Source: Ruminococcus sp. (GTDB taxonomy: Bacteria; Bacillota; Clostridia; Oscillospirales; Ruminococcaceae). From it: a stretch of 38,681 nucleotides of DNA. Below, one piece after another: positions 1 through 8,343 of this stretch. Made by a program: the position numbers and the translations under genes. How positions within the stretch are numbered: the first letter of the stretch is position 1; each line of letters begins with the position of its first letter. The notes below the pieces were generated by a model. That model saw nothing but the letters and a program-made list of their open reading frames with translations, searched no databases and was not told the origin of the DNA. The DNA is taken from contig JAGCHA010000037.1 of assembly GCA_017649325.1 (NCBI GenBank), positions 1 through 38,681 of the forward strand. Direction: 5' to 3'.

Positions 1-1259
1 AACAACTCTGAGATGAACCGCCTCGCTATCGGCTGTACGGGTATCAAGCGTACTACAGGTCAGCATCCCGGCGGAATGGTAGTTGTGCCCTCCGACTATG
101 AGGTGTACGACTTCACCCCGTTCAGCACCCCGCAGATACCGCTGATTCGGAAATAATTACGACTCACTTCACATTCAACTCACTGCACGATACTATACTG
201 AAACTCGATGAGCTCGGTCACGTAGTTCCGACGCTGTACAAGCATCTTGAGGACTTGACGGGAATGAAGATAAAGGACGTTCCGACTTCCGACCCCGATG
301 TTATACGGATGTGCACCGACTGTTCTGTGCTCGGAGTCACATCCGAGGAGATTTTCTGCAAGACCGGAAGCCTCGGTATACCCGAGATGGGTACAGGCTT
401 TACGATACAGATGCTTCTTGACGCAAAGCCTACCAAGTTCAGCGATTTCCTACAGATATCGGGACTTTCCCACGGTACTGACGTTTGGCTCGGCAATGCG
501 AAAGACCTCATTGATAACAATGTCTGTACGATATCCGACGTTATCGGTACACGTGACAGTATCATGACATACCTTATCTACAAGGGCGTTGACAATAAAA
601 TGGCATTCCAGATCATGGAGTGGACTCGTAAAGGAAAAGCTCCTAAGCAGTTCACCCCCGAAATAATAGAAATGCTCAGGAGTCACAATGTCCCAGAGTG
701 GTACATCGAGAGCTGTCTAAAAATAAAGTATATGTTCCCGAAGGCCCACGCCGCCGCATACGTTATCGCGGCGATAAAACTCGGTTGGTTCAAACTCCAT
801 ATGCCGCTCGAATACTACGCAACGTATTTCTCTGTCCGAGGGGAGGACTTCAACGCAGAACTCGCTGTACAGGGAAAGGAGGTAGTCCGCGCAAAGATGC
901 GGGAACTCCGCGAACTCGGAAACGAGCGCTCAAAAAAGGAGTCAGACCTCTATGATATCCTTCTCATTACAAATGAGATGCTCTCGCGCGGATACGAATT
1001 TCTGCCGATAGACCTTTTCAAGTCCGACGCGAAGGACTTCCTCATCGAGGACGGCAAGCTCCGCATACCATTCTCGGCAATGTCGGGAGTCGGTGAAAAT
1101 GCAGCAAAAGGACTTCGTGAGGCAGCTCTGAAAGGCGGTTTCATATCCATTGAAGAGTTTCAGGACATGAGCGGTGCGTCAAAAACAACAATTGATATGT
1201 TGAAAAGTATAGGAGCTTTCGGTGACTTGCCAGAATCTTCGCAAATGAGCTTCTTTTAA
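1..1259 (+). CDS. polC: DNA polymerase III PolC-type, C-terminal part, with apparent frameshift
   Basis: This is the 3' end of the replicative polymerase of low-GC Gram-positives; the 5' part lies outside the window. Frame 1 reads a typical PolC stretch ([21 protein letters not shown], then YEVYDFTP) up to position 120. The homology then continues in frame 3 ([17 protein letters not shown]...) without a stop to 1259, while frame 1 terminates at 154. One base therefore seems missing in the CCCC run at 116-119. The rest matches PolC throughout, including PKAHAAAYV, and ends in QMSFF, resembling the C-terminal beta-clamp-binding pentapeptide of PolC (QLSLF-like). PolC is essential in Firmicutes, so a sequencing or assembly error is the likeliest explanation; a real lesion is possible only if another copy exists. 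Identity is certain, intactness is not. Confidence 0.9.
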
Positions 1260-1260
1260 C

Positions 1261-1289
1261 TTGACTTTTTTATGGTAATATGTTACTAT
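1261..1289 (+). promoter_or_regulatory. Probable sigma-A promoter for the histidine operon
   Basis: A TTGACT -35 (1261-1266) is followed after 17 bases by TACTAT (1284-1289). It starts two bases after the polC stop and is the only good promoter seen before hisZ, so it probably drives the his operon with a leader of about 230 bases. A palindrome overlaps its spacer and -10 region. Confidence 0.5.
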
Positions 1290-1298
1290 ATTACCATA
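1271..1298. promoter_or_regulatory. 28-bp perfect palindrome overlapping the promoter, candidate operator
   Basis: Eleven-base arms TATGGTAATAT (1271-1281) and ATATTACCATA (1288-1298) are exact reverse complements around GTTACT. There is no T-run after it on the plus strand, and on the minus strand the hairpin would be followed by A's, so it is not an intrinsic terminator. Lying across the spacer and -10 of the predicted promoter, it fits a dimeric repressor site. A TrpR-superfamily HisR (YerC-like) regulator, proposed for Firmicutes his operons, is one possibility; this is inference. Confidence 0.45.
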
Positions 1299-1339
1299 GT
1301 AGCACATTAGCAAACTAAAGTGCTTCTTTTGTAGTCAAT

Positions 1340-1498
1340 ATGAAATTCAGATTTGTATCAGTTTTACTGTCGTCAGCACATCTCTGCGCTGCATTTTTAG
1401 GCAGTGGAGTAATCTCACTGCTCAATAAGAACGATAACAATGAATCTTCTTTGTCAAAGTCAGTAGAAAAGACTACCTTGCGTGGTACTGAGTTCTAA
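1340..1498 (+). CDS. Doubtful 52-residue ORF with signal-peptide-like start
   Basis: ATG at 1340 opens a 52-codon frame beginning MKFRFVSVLLSSAHLCAAFL, a short basic start plus a hydrophobic core, followed by a polar Ser/Lys/Glu tail. It looks like the start of an exported protein or lipoprotein, but the position where a lipobox Cys might be expected reads GSG. There is no convincing Shine-Dalgarno sequence. It lies in the leader between the predicted promoter and hisZ. It has a single His codon, so it is not a His attenuator peptide. It may be a remnant or chance ORF. Confidence 0.25.
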   Translation: MKFRFVSVLLSSAHLCAAFLGSGVISLLNKNDNNESSLSKSVEKTTLRGTEF

Positions 1499-1526
1499 TA
1501 ATTATTAAATATAACAGGAGGACTAT

Positions 1527-2720
1527 ATGCGTAATTACGATCTAATCACTCCCGAGGGTACTAAGGATCTGCTCTTCGGTGAGTGCATCATACGTAGGAA
1601 AATCGAAGATACTTTAAAGAGAATATTCAGCAGCAGGGGATACAGCGAGATGATAACTCCGGGGCTTGAATTCTTCGATGTATTCAATCTTAATTCTCGC
1701 TATTTCCCGCAGGAGAACCTCTACAAGCTCACAGACAGCAAGGGCAGACTGCTCGTTATGCGTCCGGACTCGACCATGCCTATCGCAAGAGTTGTTGCTA
1801 CTCGTCTTCGTGACGCTGTTCTCCCGCTGAAACTTTGCTACAATCAGACGGTTTACCGCACCGAGCCTGCTCTCAAAGGCAGAAGCGATGAGATCGTGCA
1901 GGCGGGTATTGAGCTCATAGGCTCGCAGCTTAAAATGGCTGACCTTGAGGTTATCTCAACTGCTATAGATTCTCTGAAAGCGTTCGGTATGGAATTCTCG
2001 CTTGAAATTGGTCATATCGGTGTATTCAAGGAGCTTGTCGGAAAGCTTGAAGTAAGCGATTCCGACAAAGAGCGTATCCGCAAGCTTATCGAAAGCAAGA
2101 ACTTCCCCGCACTCAACGACCTGCTCGATTCGTTCGGAAGCAATCCCGTTACTGTGGCATTGAAGAAGCTTCCGGCCCTTTTCGGTGGAGTTGAGGTGTT
2201 CGACAAAGCTGAGGAGCTAATCCCCGACGAGAATGTCAAGCATATCCTCGACGAGCTTCGCGAGCTTTATACTGATATGACTGAGCTCTGCGGCTCGGAT
2301 ATAAACATCACCGTTGACCTCGGACTTGTCAACAAGACTGACTATTACACAGGCGTTATCATCAAGGGCTACTTACAGGGACACGGCGAGGAAGTTCTCT
2401 CGGGCGGACGCTATGACAAGCTCATTTCAGAATTCGGCTATGATATCCCAGCTGTGGGATTCGCGGTCAATGTGAACGCGATACAGAAGGTCATCGAGAA
2501 GAACGGTGTTTATCCCGCAATGCCTAAGACAGACGCTATAGTTTATGCAGAAGAAGGCTGCGAAGTTGCCGCTGTAAAGGCAGCCAATGAGCTCCGCGAG
2601 CAGGGACTCATCGTAGAGAACGCATTGTTTGACGATATAGAGACAGTACGTGAATACGCTAAGGAAAAGAAGATAGCAAAGGTCGTAGTCATCAACGGCT
2701 CGAGCAGGGAGGAAGAATAA
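1527..2720 (+). CDS. hisZ: ATP phosphoribosyltransferase regulatory subunit HisZ
   Basis: HisZ is a catalytically inactive paralogue of histidyl-tRNA synthetase that forms a complex with short-form HisG and confers histidine feedback control on the first step of histidine synthesis. The 397-residue product opens with TPEGTKDLLFGECIIRR, carries the class-II synthetase-like MRPDSTMPIARV segment, and later LSGGRYDKLISEFG. Residues from about 310 (DAIVYAEEGCEVAAVKAANE...) look like a retained anticodon-binding-like domain, which some HisZ proteins lack. It is preceded by a strong AGGAGG site (about 1516-1521) and overlaps hisG by one base (TAATG), implying coupled translation. It is not HisRS itself: it is next to a HisG lacking its regulatory domain. 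Confidence 0.93.
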   Translation: MRNYDLITPEGTKDLLFGECIIRRKIEDTLKRIFSSRGYSEMITPGLEFFDVFNLNSRYFPQENLYKLTDSKGRLLVMRPDSTMPIARVVATRLRDAVLPLKLCYNQTVYRTEPALKGRSDEIVQAGIELIGSQLKMADLEVISTAIDSLKAFGMEFSLEIGHIGVFKELVGKLEVSDSDKERIRKLIESKNFPALNDLLDSFGSNPVTVALKKLPALFGGVEVFDKAEELIPDENVKHILDELRELYTDMTELCGSDINITVDLGLVNKTDYYTGVIIKGYLQGHGEEVLSGGRYDKLISEFGYDIPAVGFAVNVNAIQKVIEKNGVYPAMPKTDAIVYAEEGCEVAAVKAANELREQGLIVENALFDDIETVREYAKEKKIAKVVVINGSSREEE

Positions 2721-3349
2721 TGGATAAGCCTATCAGAATAGCCCTCACAAAGGGCAGACTTGAAAAGGATACGGTCGGACTTCTCGAAAAGCTCGGCTTT
2801 GATTGCTCGGCTGTTCGCGATAAGGGCAGAAAGCTGATACTTCCCGTACCCGACGCAAATCTCGAAGTCGTACTTGCTAAGGCAAACGATGTAATAACCT
2901 ATGTTGAACACGGTGTATGCGACATGGGAGTTGTCGGCAAGGACACTATCATGGAGATGAAGGGCAAGTTTTTCGAGCTTGTAGACCTCGGCTTCGGAAG
3001 ATGTAAATTCGCCCTCGCCACCAAGAAAGGGTACGACTTTTACAGAGGCTTCGGCGTCAAGACCATTGCTACGAAGTACCCTAATGTTTCACGCAGCTTC
3101 TTTGAGAAGAAGGGCATGGACGTTGATATCGTGAAGATAGAGGGCTCGGTCGAACTCGCGCCTCTGCTCGAACTCGCTGACGGTATCGTCGATATAGTCG
3201 AAACAGGTACGACTCTGAAAGAAAACGGACTTGAGGTCATCGAGGATGTTGCTCCTATCTCTGCGAGACTTATCGTAAACACAGTCAGCCTGAAAATGCG
3301 TCAGACGGAGATAGAGTCGCTTATCGAGAAAATACAGGTAAATCTGTAA
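2720..3349 (+). CDS. hisG: ATP phosphoribosyltransferase catalytic subunit, short form
   Basis: HisG condenses ATP with PRPP to make phosphoribosyl-ATP, the committed step of histidine synthesis. The product is 209 residues, the short form that lacks the C-terminal regulatory domain of the long form and so depends on HisZ encoded just upstream. Recognisable elements are the N-terminal RIALTKGRLEKDT, GVVGKDTIME and the PRPP-binding region ELADGIVDIVETGTTLKENG. Its ATG overlaps the hisZ stop by one base, and hisD follows after 15 bases. Confidence 0.95.
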   Translation: MDKPIRIALTKGRLEKDTVGLLEKLGFDCSAVRDKGRKLILPVPDANLEVVLAKANDVITYVEHGVCDMGVVGKDTIMEMKGKFFELVDLGFGRCKFALATKKGYDFYRGFGVKTIATKYPNVSRSFFEKKGMDVDIVKIEGSVELAPLLELADGIVDIVETGTTLKENGLEVIEDVAPISARLIVNTVSLKMRQTEIESLIEKIQVNL

Positions 3350-3364
3350 ACAGGAGAAGATAAT

Positions 3365-4648
3365 ATGAAGAAGATTTTCGCAAACGGAACAGACGAAAAG
3401 CTCTTCCTTGAGGAGCTCGGAAAGCGGGCAGGCGAGACAAATAAGAAGGTCACCGAGACTGTTTCTGCTATTATAGAAGATGTACGCACTAACGGCGATA
3501 CTGCCGTAAAGAATTACACGCTCAAATTCGACGGCAACCTCCCGCAGTATTATGAAGTGCCACGCGAGGTCATCAATGATGCTCTCACCGAGGCTGACCA
3601 GGAGTTCGTGGACGCTTTGCTGAACGCACAGGAGAACATCGCGGATTTCCACAATCGTCAGGTCGAGCAGGGCTTCATAAATGCCAAGGCTGACGGCTGC
3701 ATTATGGGACAGAAGGTGCGCGGACTTTCACGCGTAGGTCTGTATGTACCCGGAGGTACTGCCGCTTATCCGTCGAGCGTGCTGATGAACGCTATCCCCG
3801 CTAAAATTGCGGGCGTCAAGGAAATAATCATGGTAACGCCTCCGAAAAAGGACGGTACTCCCAATAAGGATATCCTCGTTGCTGCAGCTATCTGCGGTGT
3901 GGACCGTGTATTCCTGTCGGGCGGAGCTCAGGCTATCGCAGCCCTTGCTTACGGTACGGAGGAGATACCCAAGTGCGACAAGATAGTCGGCCCCGGAAAC
4001 ATCTACGTTGCAACGGCTAAGAAGCTGCTTTACGGAGTAGTTGACATCGACATGATAGCAGGTCCGAGCGAGATACTCGTTATCGCCGACGATACCGCAG
4101 ACCCGATGTTTGCCGCTGCAGACCTTATGTCGCAGGCAGAGCACGATGTTCTTGCTTCGGCGATAATGGTAACGACGAGTGAGAAGCTTGCAGACGCGAC
4201 TATCGCAGAAATAGAGCGCCAGAAGGCTTACCTCTCGCGCAACGAGATAATTACAAAGTCGCTCGACGACTACGGCGCAATAATCATTGCGGAAAGCCGC
4301 GAGAAGTGCGTCGAGCTTGCTAACGAGATAGCTCCCGAGCACCTTGAAGTGCTTATGGAGAATCCGTTCGAGCTTCTCGGAAGCATTGAGAATGCAGGCT
4401 CGGTATTCCTCGGAAACTACGCATCAGAGCCGCTTGGCGACTACTATGCGGGTCCGAACCACGTTCTTCCCACGAGCGGAACAGCGCGTTTCTTCTCGCC
4501 TCTCGGAGTAGCGAGCTTTACGAAACGCATGGCTTACACCTACTACACAGAGGAAGCTCTCCGTGCCGCCAAGGATGATATCGTTCTCATTGCCGAGCGT
4601 GAGGGACTTACGGCGCACGCTAACGCGATAAAGGTAAGATTTGAATGA
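3365..4648 (+). CDS. hisD: Histidinol dehydrogenase
   Basis: HisD is a zinc- and NAD-dependent enzyme that oxidises L-histidinol in two steps to L-histidine, the end of the pathway. The 427-residue length is typical. Diagnostic stretches are RVGLYVPGGTAAYPSSVLMN, the GGAQAIAALAYGT segment, KIVGPGN, DMIAGPSEILV, the metal-site region SQAEHD, and NHVLPTSGTARFFSPLGV. The start is preceded by AGGAGAAG at a good distance. The stop overlaps the next ATG (ATGA), coupling it to the unknown membrane protein gene. Confidence 0.96.
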   Translation: MKKIFANGTDEKLFLEELGKRAGETNKKVTETVSAIIEDVRTNGDTAVKNYTLKFDGNLPQYYEVPREVINDALTEADQEFVDALLNAQENIADFHNRQVEQGFINAKADGCIMGQKVRGLSRVGLYVPGGTAAYPSSVLMNAIPAKIAGVKEIIMVTPPKKDGTPNKDILVAAAICGVDRVFLSGGAQAIAALAYGTEEIPKCDKIVGPGNIYVATAKKLLYGVVDIDMIAGPSEILVIADDTADPMFAAADLMSQAEHDVLASAIMVTTSEKLADATIAEIERQKAYLSRNEIITKSLDDYGAIIIAESREKCVELANEIAPEHLEVLMENPFELLGSIENAGSVFLGNYASEPLGDYYAGPNHVLPTSGTARFFSPLGVASFTKRMAYTYYTEEALRAAKDDIVLIAEREGLTAHANAIKVRFE

Positions 4649-5382
4649 GCGGGTTTGCTGGAAATGAGAAACTAAATAAGTCCTTTACTTTAGCTGAACT
4701 CATTTTTGCCGGAGTATTTGTACTGTTCTTTCTTCTTGTATTCATCCTCACAGGCTCTGGACTAATAAAGCTTGCGATCAGCCTGCTGTGGTTCATATTT
4801 CCGCTTTTCTGCTGTATTCGGAGAAAATACCAAAATTTTGTTGCATGTATAGCTAAAGTAATTGTTATTTCGCCGTTGCTTCTGTTCTTAAGCCTTTTTG
4901 CTCCGATAATGATCAAGACTCATTTCTCTTTCAGATACCCTTTTCAAAAGACTTATATCAGTATATACAACGGAAATGATACCTTTGACTATTTCCCGCG
5001 GCGACTGCCCAATGGGATAAAGAGTTACAGATTGGATTATTTCCCTTCAATTCTGCAGGGAGACGGATACACTACGATCAGCTTTAAGGCTTCTGATGAT
5101 GTAATTCAGCAATACACGAACGAATACTCGAAGGATGCTATATTTGTTTGCACGGTCGCAGACCTCGACGAAACTTTGAGTATACGGATAAACGAAAACG
5201 GATCAAATACAACGAATAAGTACGCCAATGTACGAATGGACAGTAGATTCAAGGCAAAATGCAGCGATGATGCTGTTGTGTATATCATGTATAACAGTGA
5301 AACATCCCATCGTTCATCTTACACAAGTGCTGTTGTAATAGATAGTGAACACAACCTTATAGAGTTTTCAAAAATAGGCTAA
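4645..5382 (+). CDS. Unknown membrane protein embedded in the his operon
   Basis: I do not recognise this 245-residue product. It has three hydrophobic segments at roughly residues 16-37, 40-58 and 68-90, with a basic IRRKYQ loop between the second and third. A polar segment of about 150 residues rich in Ser, Asn, Tyr and Asp follows and contains no evident catalytic motif. It overlaps hisD by four bases (ATGA) and is followed 16 bases later by the hisC ATG, so it must be cotranscribed with the pathway. The DNA is somewhat more A+T-rich than hisD and hisC, suggesting later insertion. Whether it has any role in histidine metabolism cannot be told. Confidence 0.75.
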   Translation: MSGFAGNEKLNKSFTLAELIFAGVFVLFFLLVFILTGSGLIKLAISLLWFIFPLFCCIRRKYQNFVACIAKVIVISPLLLFLSLFAPIMIKTHFSFRYPFQKTYISIYNGNDTFDYFPRRLPNGIKSYRLDYFPSILQGDGYTTISFKASDDVIQQYTNEYSKDAIFVCTVADLDETLSIRINENGSNTTNKYANVRMDSRFKAKCSDDAVVYIMYNSETSHRSSYTSAVVIDSEHNLIEFSKIG

Positions 5383-5398
5383 ACAGGAAGTGATAAAA

Positions 5399-6460
5399 AT
5401 GAATAATTCATGGGAGAGCTCAGTCCGCAAGGTCGTACCCTATGTACCGGGTGAACAGCCGAAGAACACGGACGTTATCAAGCTCAACACCAATGAAAAT
5501 CCGTATCCGCCCGCGCCAGAAGTGAGGAAGATACTCGACAGATTCGATGTTTCACGTATGAGGCTGTACCCGACTCCCGATGCGTCGGAGCTCACGAACG
5601 CTATCGCCGAGAGTTACGGAGTCGATCCCGCGCAGGTATTCGTAGGCGTAGGATCTGACGACGTAATCTCAATGGCATTTCTCACGTTTTTTAATTCGGA
5701 CAAGCCAGTGCTTTTCCCCGATATAACGTACTCATTCTACCCTGTATGGGCGGACGTTTACCGCATACCGTACGTGAAGAAGCCACTTCGCGCAGACTTC
5801 ACCATCGCCCCCGAGGACTACAAGTGCGAGAACGGCGGTATCATCTTCCCGAATCCGAACGCTCCGACGGGCGTGTATGAGTCCGTGGAGATGATAGAGG
5901 ATATCATCAGAGCGAATACCGACTCCGTAGTGATGATAGACGAGGCTTACATCGACTTCGGCGGCAAGAGCTGTCTGCCGCTCGTTGAGAAGTACGACAA
6001 TCTGCTCGTGATACAGACATTCTCAAAGTCGCGCTCTATGGCGGGGATGCGTATCGGTTTCGCAATAGGCAGCAAAAAGCTCATACAGTATATGAACGAC
6101 GTAAAGTTCTCAATTAATTCATACACAATGAATACAGTCACACAGATTTGCGGAGCTGCTGCTGTCCGCGACGAGAAATACTTCCGTGAAACTGTGCAGA
6201 AGATAATCGACACGCGTGAATACTCAAAACAGCGACTTGCAGAGCTCGGATTCACATTCCCTGATTCAAAGAGCAATTTCATTTTCGCATCGCCGAAGGG
6301 CAAGTCCGCGGAGTACGTATTTACAGAGCTCAAAAAGCGCAGGATATTCGTTCGCTGGTGGAATCAGACGCTCATAAAGAATTACCTGCGTATATCCATA
6401 GGCACACGCGAAGAAATGGACGCGTTATTCTCAGCATTGGAGGAGATACTTAATGGCTAA
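5399..6460 (+). CDS. hisC: Histidinol-phosphate aminotransferase
   Basis: HisC is a PLP-dependent fold-type I aminotransferase converting imidazole acetol phosphate to histidinol phosphate with glutamate as donor. The protein has about 353 residues. It contains KLNTNENPYPPAP near the start, FPNPNAPTG, VMIDEAYIDF and the PLP-lysine motif FSKSRSMAGMRIG, with the Schiff-base lysine at about residue 210. I choose ATG 5399 over an in-frame GTG at 5390, because the GTG lies within the AGGAAG ribosome site (5385-5390) that fits the ATG. The stop overlaps hisB by eight bases. Confidence 0.94.
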   Translation: MNNSWESSVRKVVPYVPGEQPKNTDVIKLNTNENPYPPAPEVRKILDRFDVSRMRLYPTPDASELTNAIAESYGVDPAQVFVGVGSDDVISMAFLTFFNSDKPVLFPDITYSFYPVWADVYRIPYVKKPLRADFTIAPEDYKCENGGIIFPNPNAPTGVYESVEMIEDIIRANTDSVVMIDEAYIDFGGKSCLPLVEKYDNLLVIQTFSKSRSMAGMRIGFAIGSKKLIQYMNDVKFSINSYTMNTVTQICGAAAVRDEKYFRETVQKIIDTREYSKQRLAELGFTFPDSKSNFIFASPKGKSAEYVFTELKKRRIFVRWWNQTLIKNYLRISIGTREEMDALFSALEEILNG

Positions 6461-7046
6461 TGTTAAAAGAAGCGGCGAGATAGTCCGCAAAACGAAAGAA
6501 ACCGACATCTTCGTAAATGTTGACATAGACGGCAAGGGCAAGGCTGATATAGCTACGGGAGTCGGCTTCTTCGACCATATGCTGACTGCTCTTTCAGTAC
6601 ACAGCGGCATCAGCATGACTATCAAGGTCAAGGGCGATTTACAGGTGGACTGCCACCACACGATAGAGGACACGGGTATCGCTCTCGGACAGGCTCTCGG
6701 ACAGGCTCTTGGCGCTAAGTCCGGAATTGTGCGCTATGGAACGGCTTATATCCCCATGGACGAGTCGCTTGCTATGGCGAGCCTTGACCTCTCGAACAGA
6801 CCGTTCCTCGTATTCAACTGTAACTTCGAGAATCAGAGCTGCGGCGAGTATGACCTGTGCATGACGGAGGAGTTTTTCCGTGCGTTTGCCTTCAATTCGG
6901 GTATGACGCTGCACATCAACCTCCTCTACGGCAGCAATGACCACCACAAGTGTGAAGCTGTATACAAGGCGGTCGCACACGCTCTCAAGACAGCTGTAAC
7001 AGAGAATGCAGATGGTTCAACGCTCTCCACGAAAGGGGTACTGTGA
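6453..7046 (+). CDS. hisB: Imidazoleglycerol-phosphate dehydratase
   Basis: HisB dehydrates imidazole glycerol phosphate to imidazole acetol phosphate using a dinuclear manganese centre. The 197-residue product is the monofunctional dehydratase, without the N-terminal phosphatase domain of the enterobacterial fusion. The His-rich metal motifs CHHTIED and SNDHHKCEAVYKA and the early ATGVGFFDHM stretch are all present. GGAGGAG just upstream lies within the end of hisC. Because it is monofunctional, histidinol-phosphate phosphatase activity must come from another protein. Confidence 0.96.
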   Translation: MANVKRSGEIVRKTKETDIFVNVDIDGKGKADIATGVGFFDHMLTALSVHSGISMTIKVKGDLQVDCHHTIEDTGIALGQALGQALGAKSGIVRYGTAYIPMDESLAMASLDLSNRPFLVFNCNFENQSCGEYDLCMTEEFFRAFAFNSGMTLHINLLYGSNDHHKCEAVYKAVAHALKTAVTENADGSTLSTKGVL

Positions 7047-7648
7047 TGATCGCCATAATAGACTACGGCGCAGGCAATATCTTCAGCGTTAAAAACGCTC
7101 TCGACCACCTCGGACTGGAGAGCGCGCTCGTTAAGGACAAGGAGTCTATCAAGTCCGCAGACGCTGTTATCCTTCCGGGAGTAGGCGCTTTTCCCGCAGC
7201 AATGGAAATGCTCAACAAATCAGGGCTTATCGATACTATCAAGGAGGAAGCCGCAAGAAAACCCTTCCTCGGTATCTGTCTCGGTATGCAGCTCATTTTT
7301 GAGAAAGGCTACGAGTTCGAGGAGTGCGACGGCTTGGGACTTATCGGCGGCTCAGTTATTAAAATGAACGAGCCCGATCTCATAATCCCGCACATGGGCT
7401 GGAATAAGCTCGAAAAGCTCAACGAATGTCCGCTGCTGAAGAATATCGGAGATAATGAATATGTCTATTTCGTACACTCGTACAAAGCTCAGTGCGATGA
7501 CAAGGATATAGCAGCATACAGCGAGTACGGCGGACGTGTTCCCGCTCTCGTATACGACGGGAATTACGTTTACGGAGCTCAGTTCCACCCCGAAAAATCG
7601 GGAGAGACTGGTTTGAAGATACTTCGCAGCTTTGCAGAGCTCATATGA
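7046..7648 (+). CDS. hisH: Imidazole glycerol phosphate synthase, glutamine amidotransferase subunit
   Basis: HisH hydrolyses glutamine and channels ammonia to HisF. The 200-residue class-I amidotransferase starts IAIIDYGAGN and has the nucleophile elbow FLGICLGMQ (Cys78) and the His/Glu pair of FHPEKSG (His181, Glu183), completing the triad. I take the ATG at 7046, which overlaps the hisB TGA by one base and sits behind AAAGGGG; an in-frame GTG at 7043 is less likely. Its partner hisF lies about 3.3 kb downstream, separated by hisA and four inserted genes. Confidence 0.95.
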   Translation: MIAIIDYGAGNIFSVKNALDHLGLESALVKDKESIKSADAVILPGVGAFPAAMEMLNKSGLIDTIKEEAARKPFLGICLGMQLIFEKGYEFEECDGLGLIGGSVIKMNEPDLIIPHMGWNKLEKLNECPLLKNIGDNEYVYFVHSYKAQCDDKDIAAYSEYGGRVPALVYDGNYVYGAQFHPEKSGETGLKILRSFAELI

Positions 7649-8334
7649 CGTACAAAAGTTTGCTCTCATGCTCGCATAATACTCGCGAGCTTGGCGGAAT
7701 GAAAACTTATGACGGCAGGGTAACGCGAAAAGGCGTGATATGGCGAAGTGACGTTCCGTCCGAACCGTCAAATGACGACATATCGCTCCTTCGCTCTAAC
7801 TGCATCACAACGATTATAGATATGCGAACCGAGGCTGAGGCTGAGAAATTTCACTGCGGATTTGCCGATATTGCAGGATTTGAGTACCTGCACTTTCCTA
7901 TAACCGAGGGAAGCGGTGTCCCTGAAAGCCTTGATGCTGTCCCGCTGTCTTATATGGATATTGCAGCTGCGGAAAATATACCGAAGGTGTGGCAGTCAAT
8001 TGCAGAGGCTGAACTAGGCGTGCTGTTCCACTGCACGGCAGGCAAGGACAGGACGGGCGTTGTATCCGCTGTAATTCTGCTTTTATGCGGAGTCGACAGA
8101 GATACTATCGTCAGCGATTACGTACTCAGCCGTGAGTACAACAAGAAAAGGCTTGAAGCGTTTCTTGCAGCTCATCCCGAGGTCGACAGGAACATCGTTC
8201 TTGCAAATGAAAAGAGTATGAACAGGTTCATTGACCTGTTTACAGCGCGCTACAAAACTGTTGAAAACTACTTCAGGAGTATCGGACTTACGTCCGAACA
8301 AGCTGCAATGATTCGCAGTAAGCTTATCGACTGA
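7645..8334 (+). CDS. Tyrosine-phosphatase-family (Cys-based) protein phosphatase
   Basis: The 229-residue protein contains the phosphatase signature HCTAGKDRTG, with nucleophile Cys130 and Arg136 in a CX5R loop. The N-terminal part (SHNTRELGG..., GVIWRSD, TTIIDMRTEAEAE) is typical of the bacterial tyrosine-protein phosphatase family (Y_phosphatase3-like). In the family such enzymes act on phosphotyrosine, phosphoinositides or other phosphate monoesters; the substrate here is unknown. It overlaps the hisH stop by four bases (ATGA) and so is translated with the his genes. No standard histidinol-phosphatase is found in the cluster, so it is worth testing for that role, but this is speculation from position alone. 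Confidence 0.88.
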   Translation: MTYKSLLSCSHNTRELGGMKTYDGRVTRKGVIWRSDVPSEPSNDDISLLRSNCITTIIDMRTEAEAEKFHCGFADIAGFEYLHFPITEGSGVPESLDAVPLSYMDIAAAENIPKVWQSIAEAELGVLFHCTAGKDRTGVVSAVILLLCGVDRDTIVSDYVLSREYNKKRLEAFLAAHPEVDRNIVLANEKSMNRFIDLFTARYKTVENYFRSIGLTSEQAAMIRSKLID

Positions 8335-8343
8335 GAGGTTTAT

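Noticed and set aside
1271-1298. Palindrome after polC as an intrinsic terminator
   Set aside because: The T-run precedes rather than follows it on the plus strand, and it overlaps a promoter; an operator reading fits better.
1260-1526. T-box or His attenuator before hisZ
   Set aside because: No T-box GGTGGTACCGCG-like element, no terminator/antiterminator pair and only one His codon in the small ORF.
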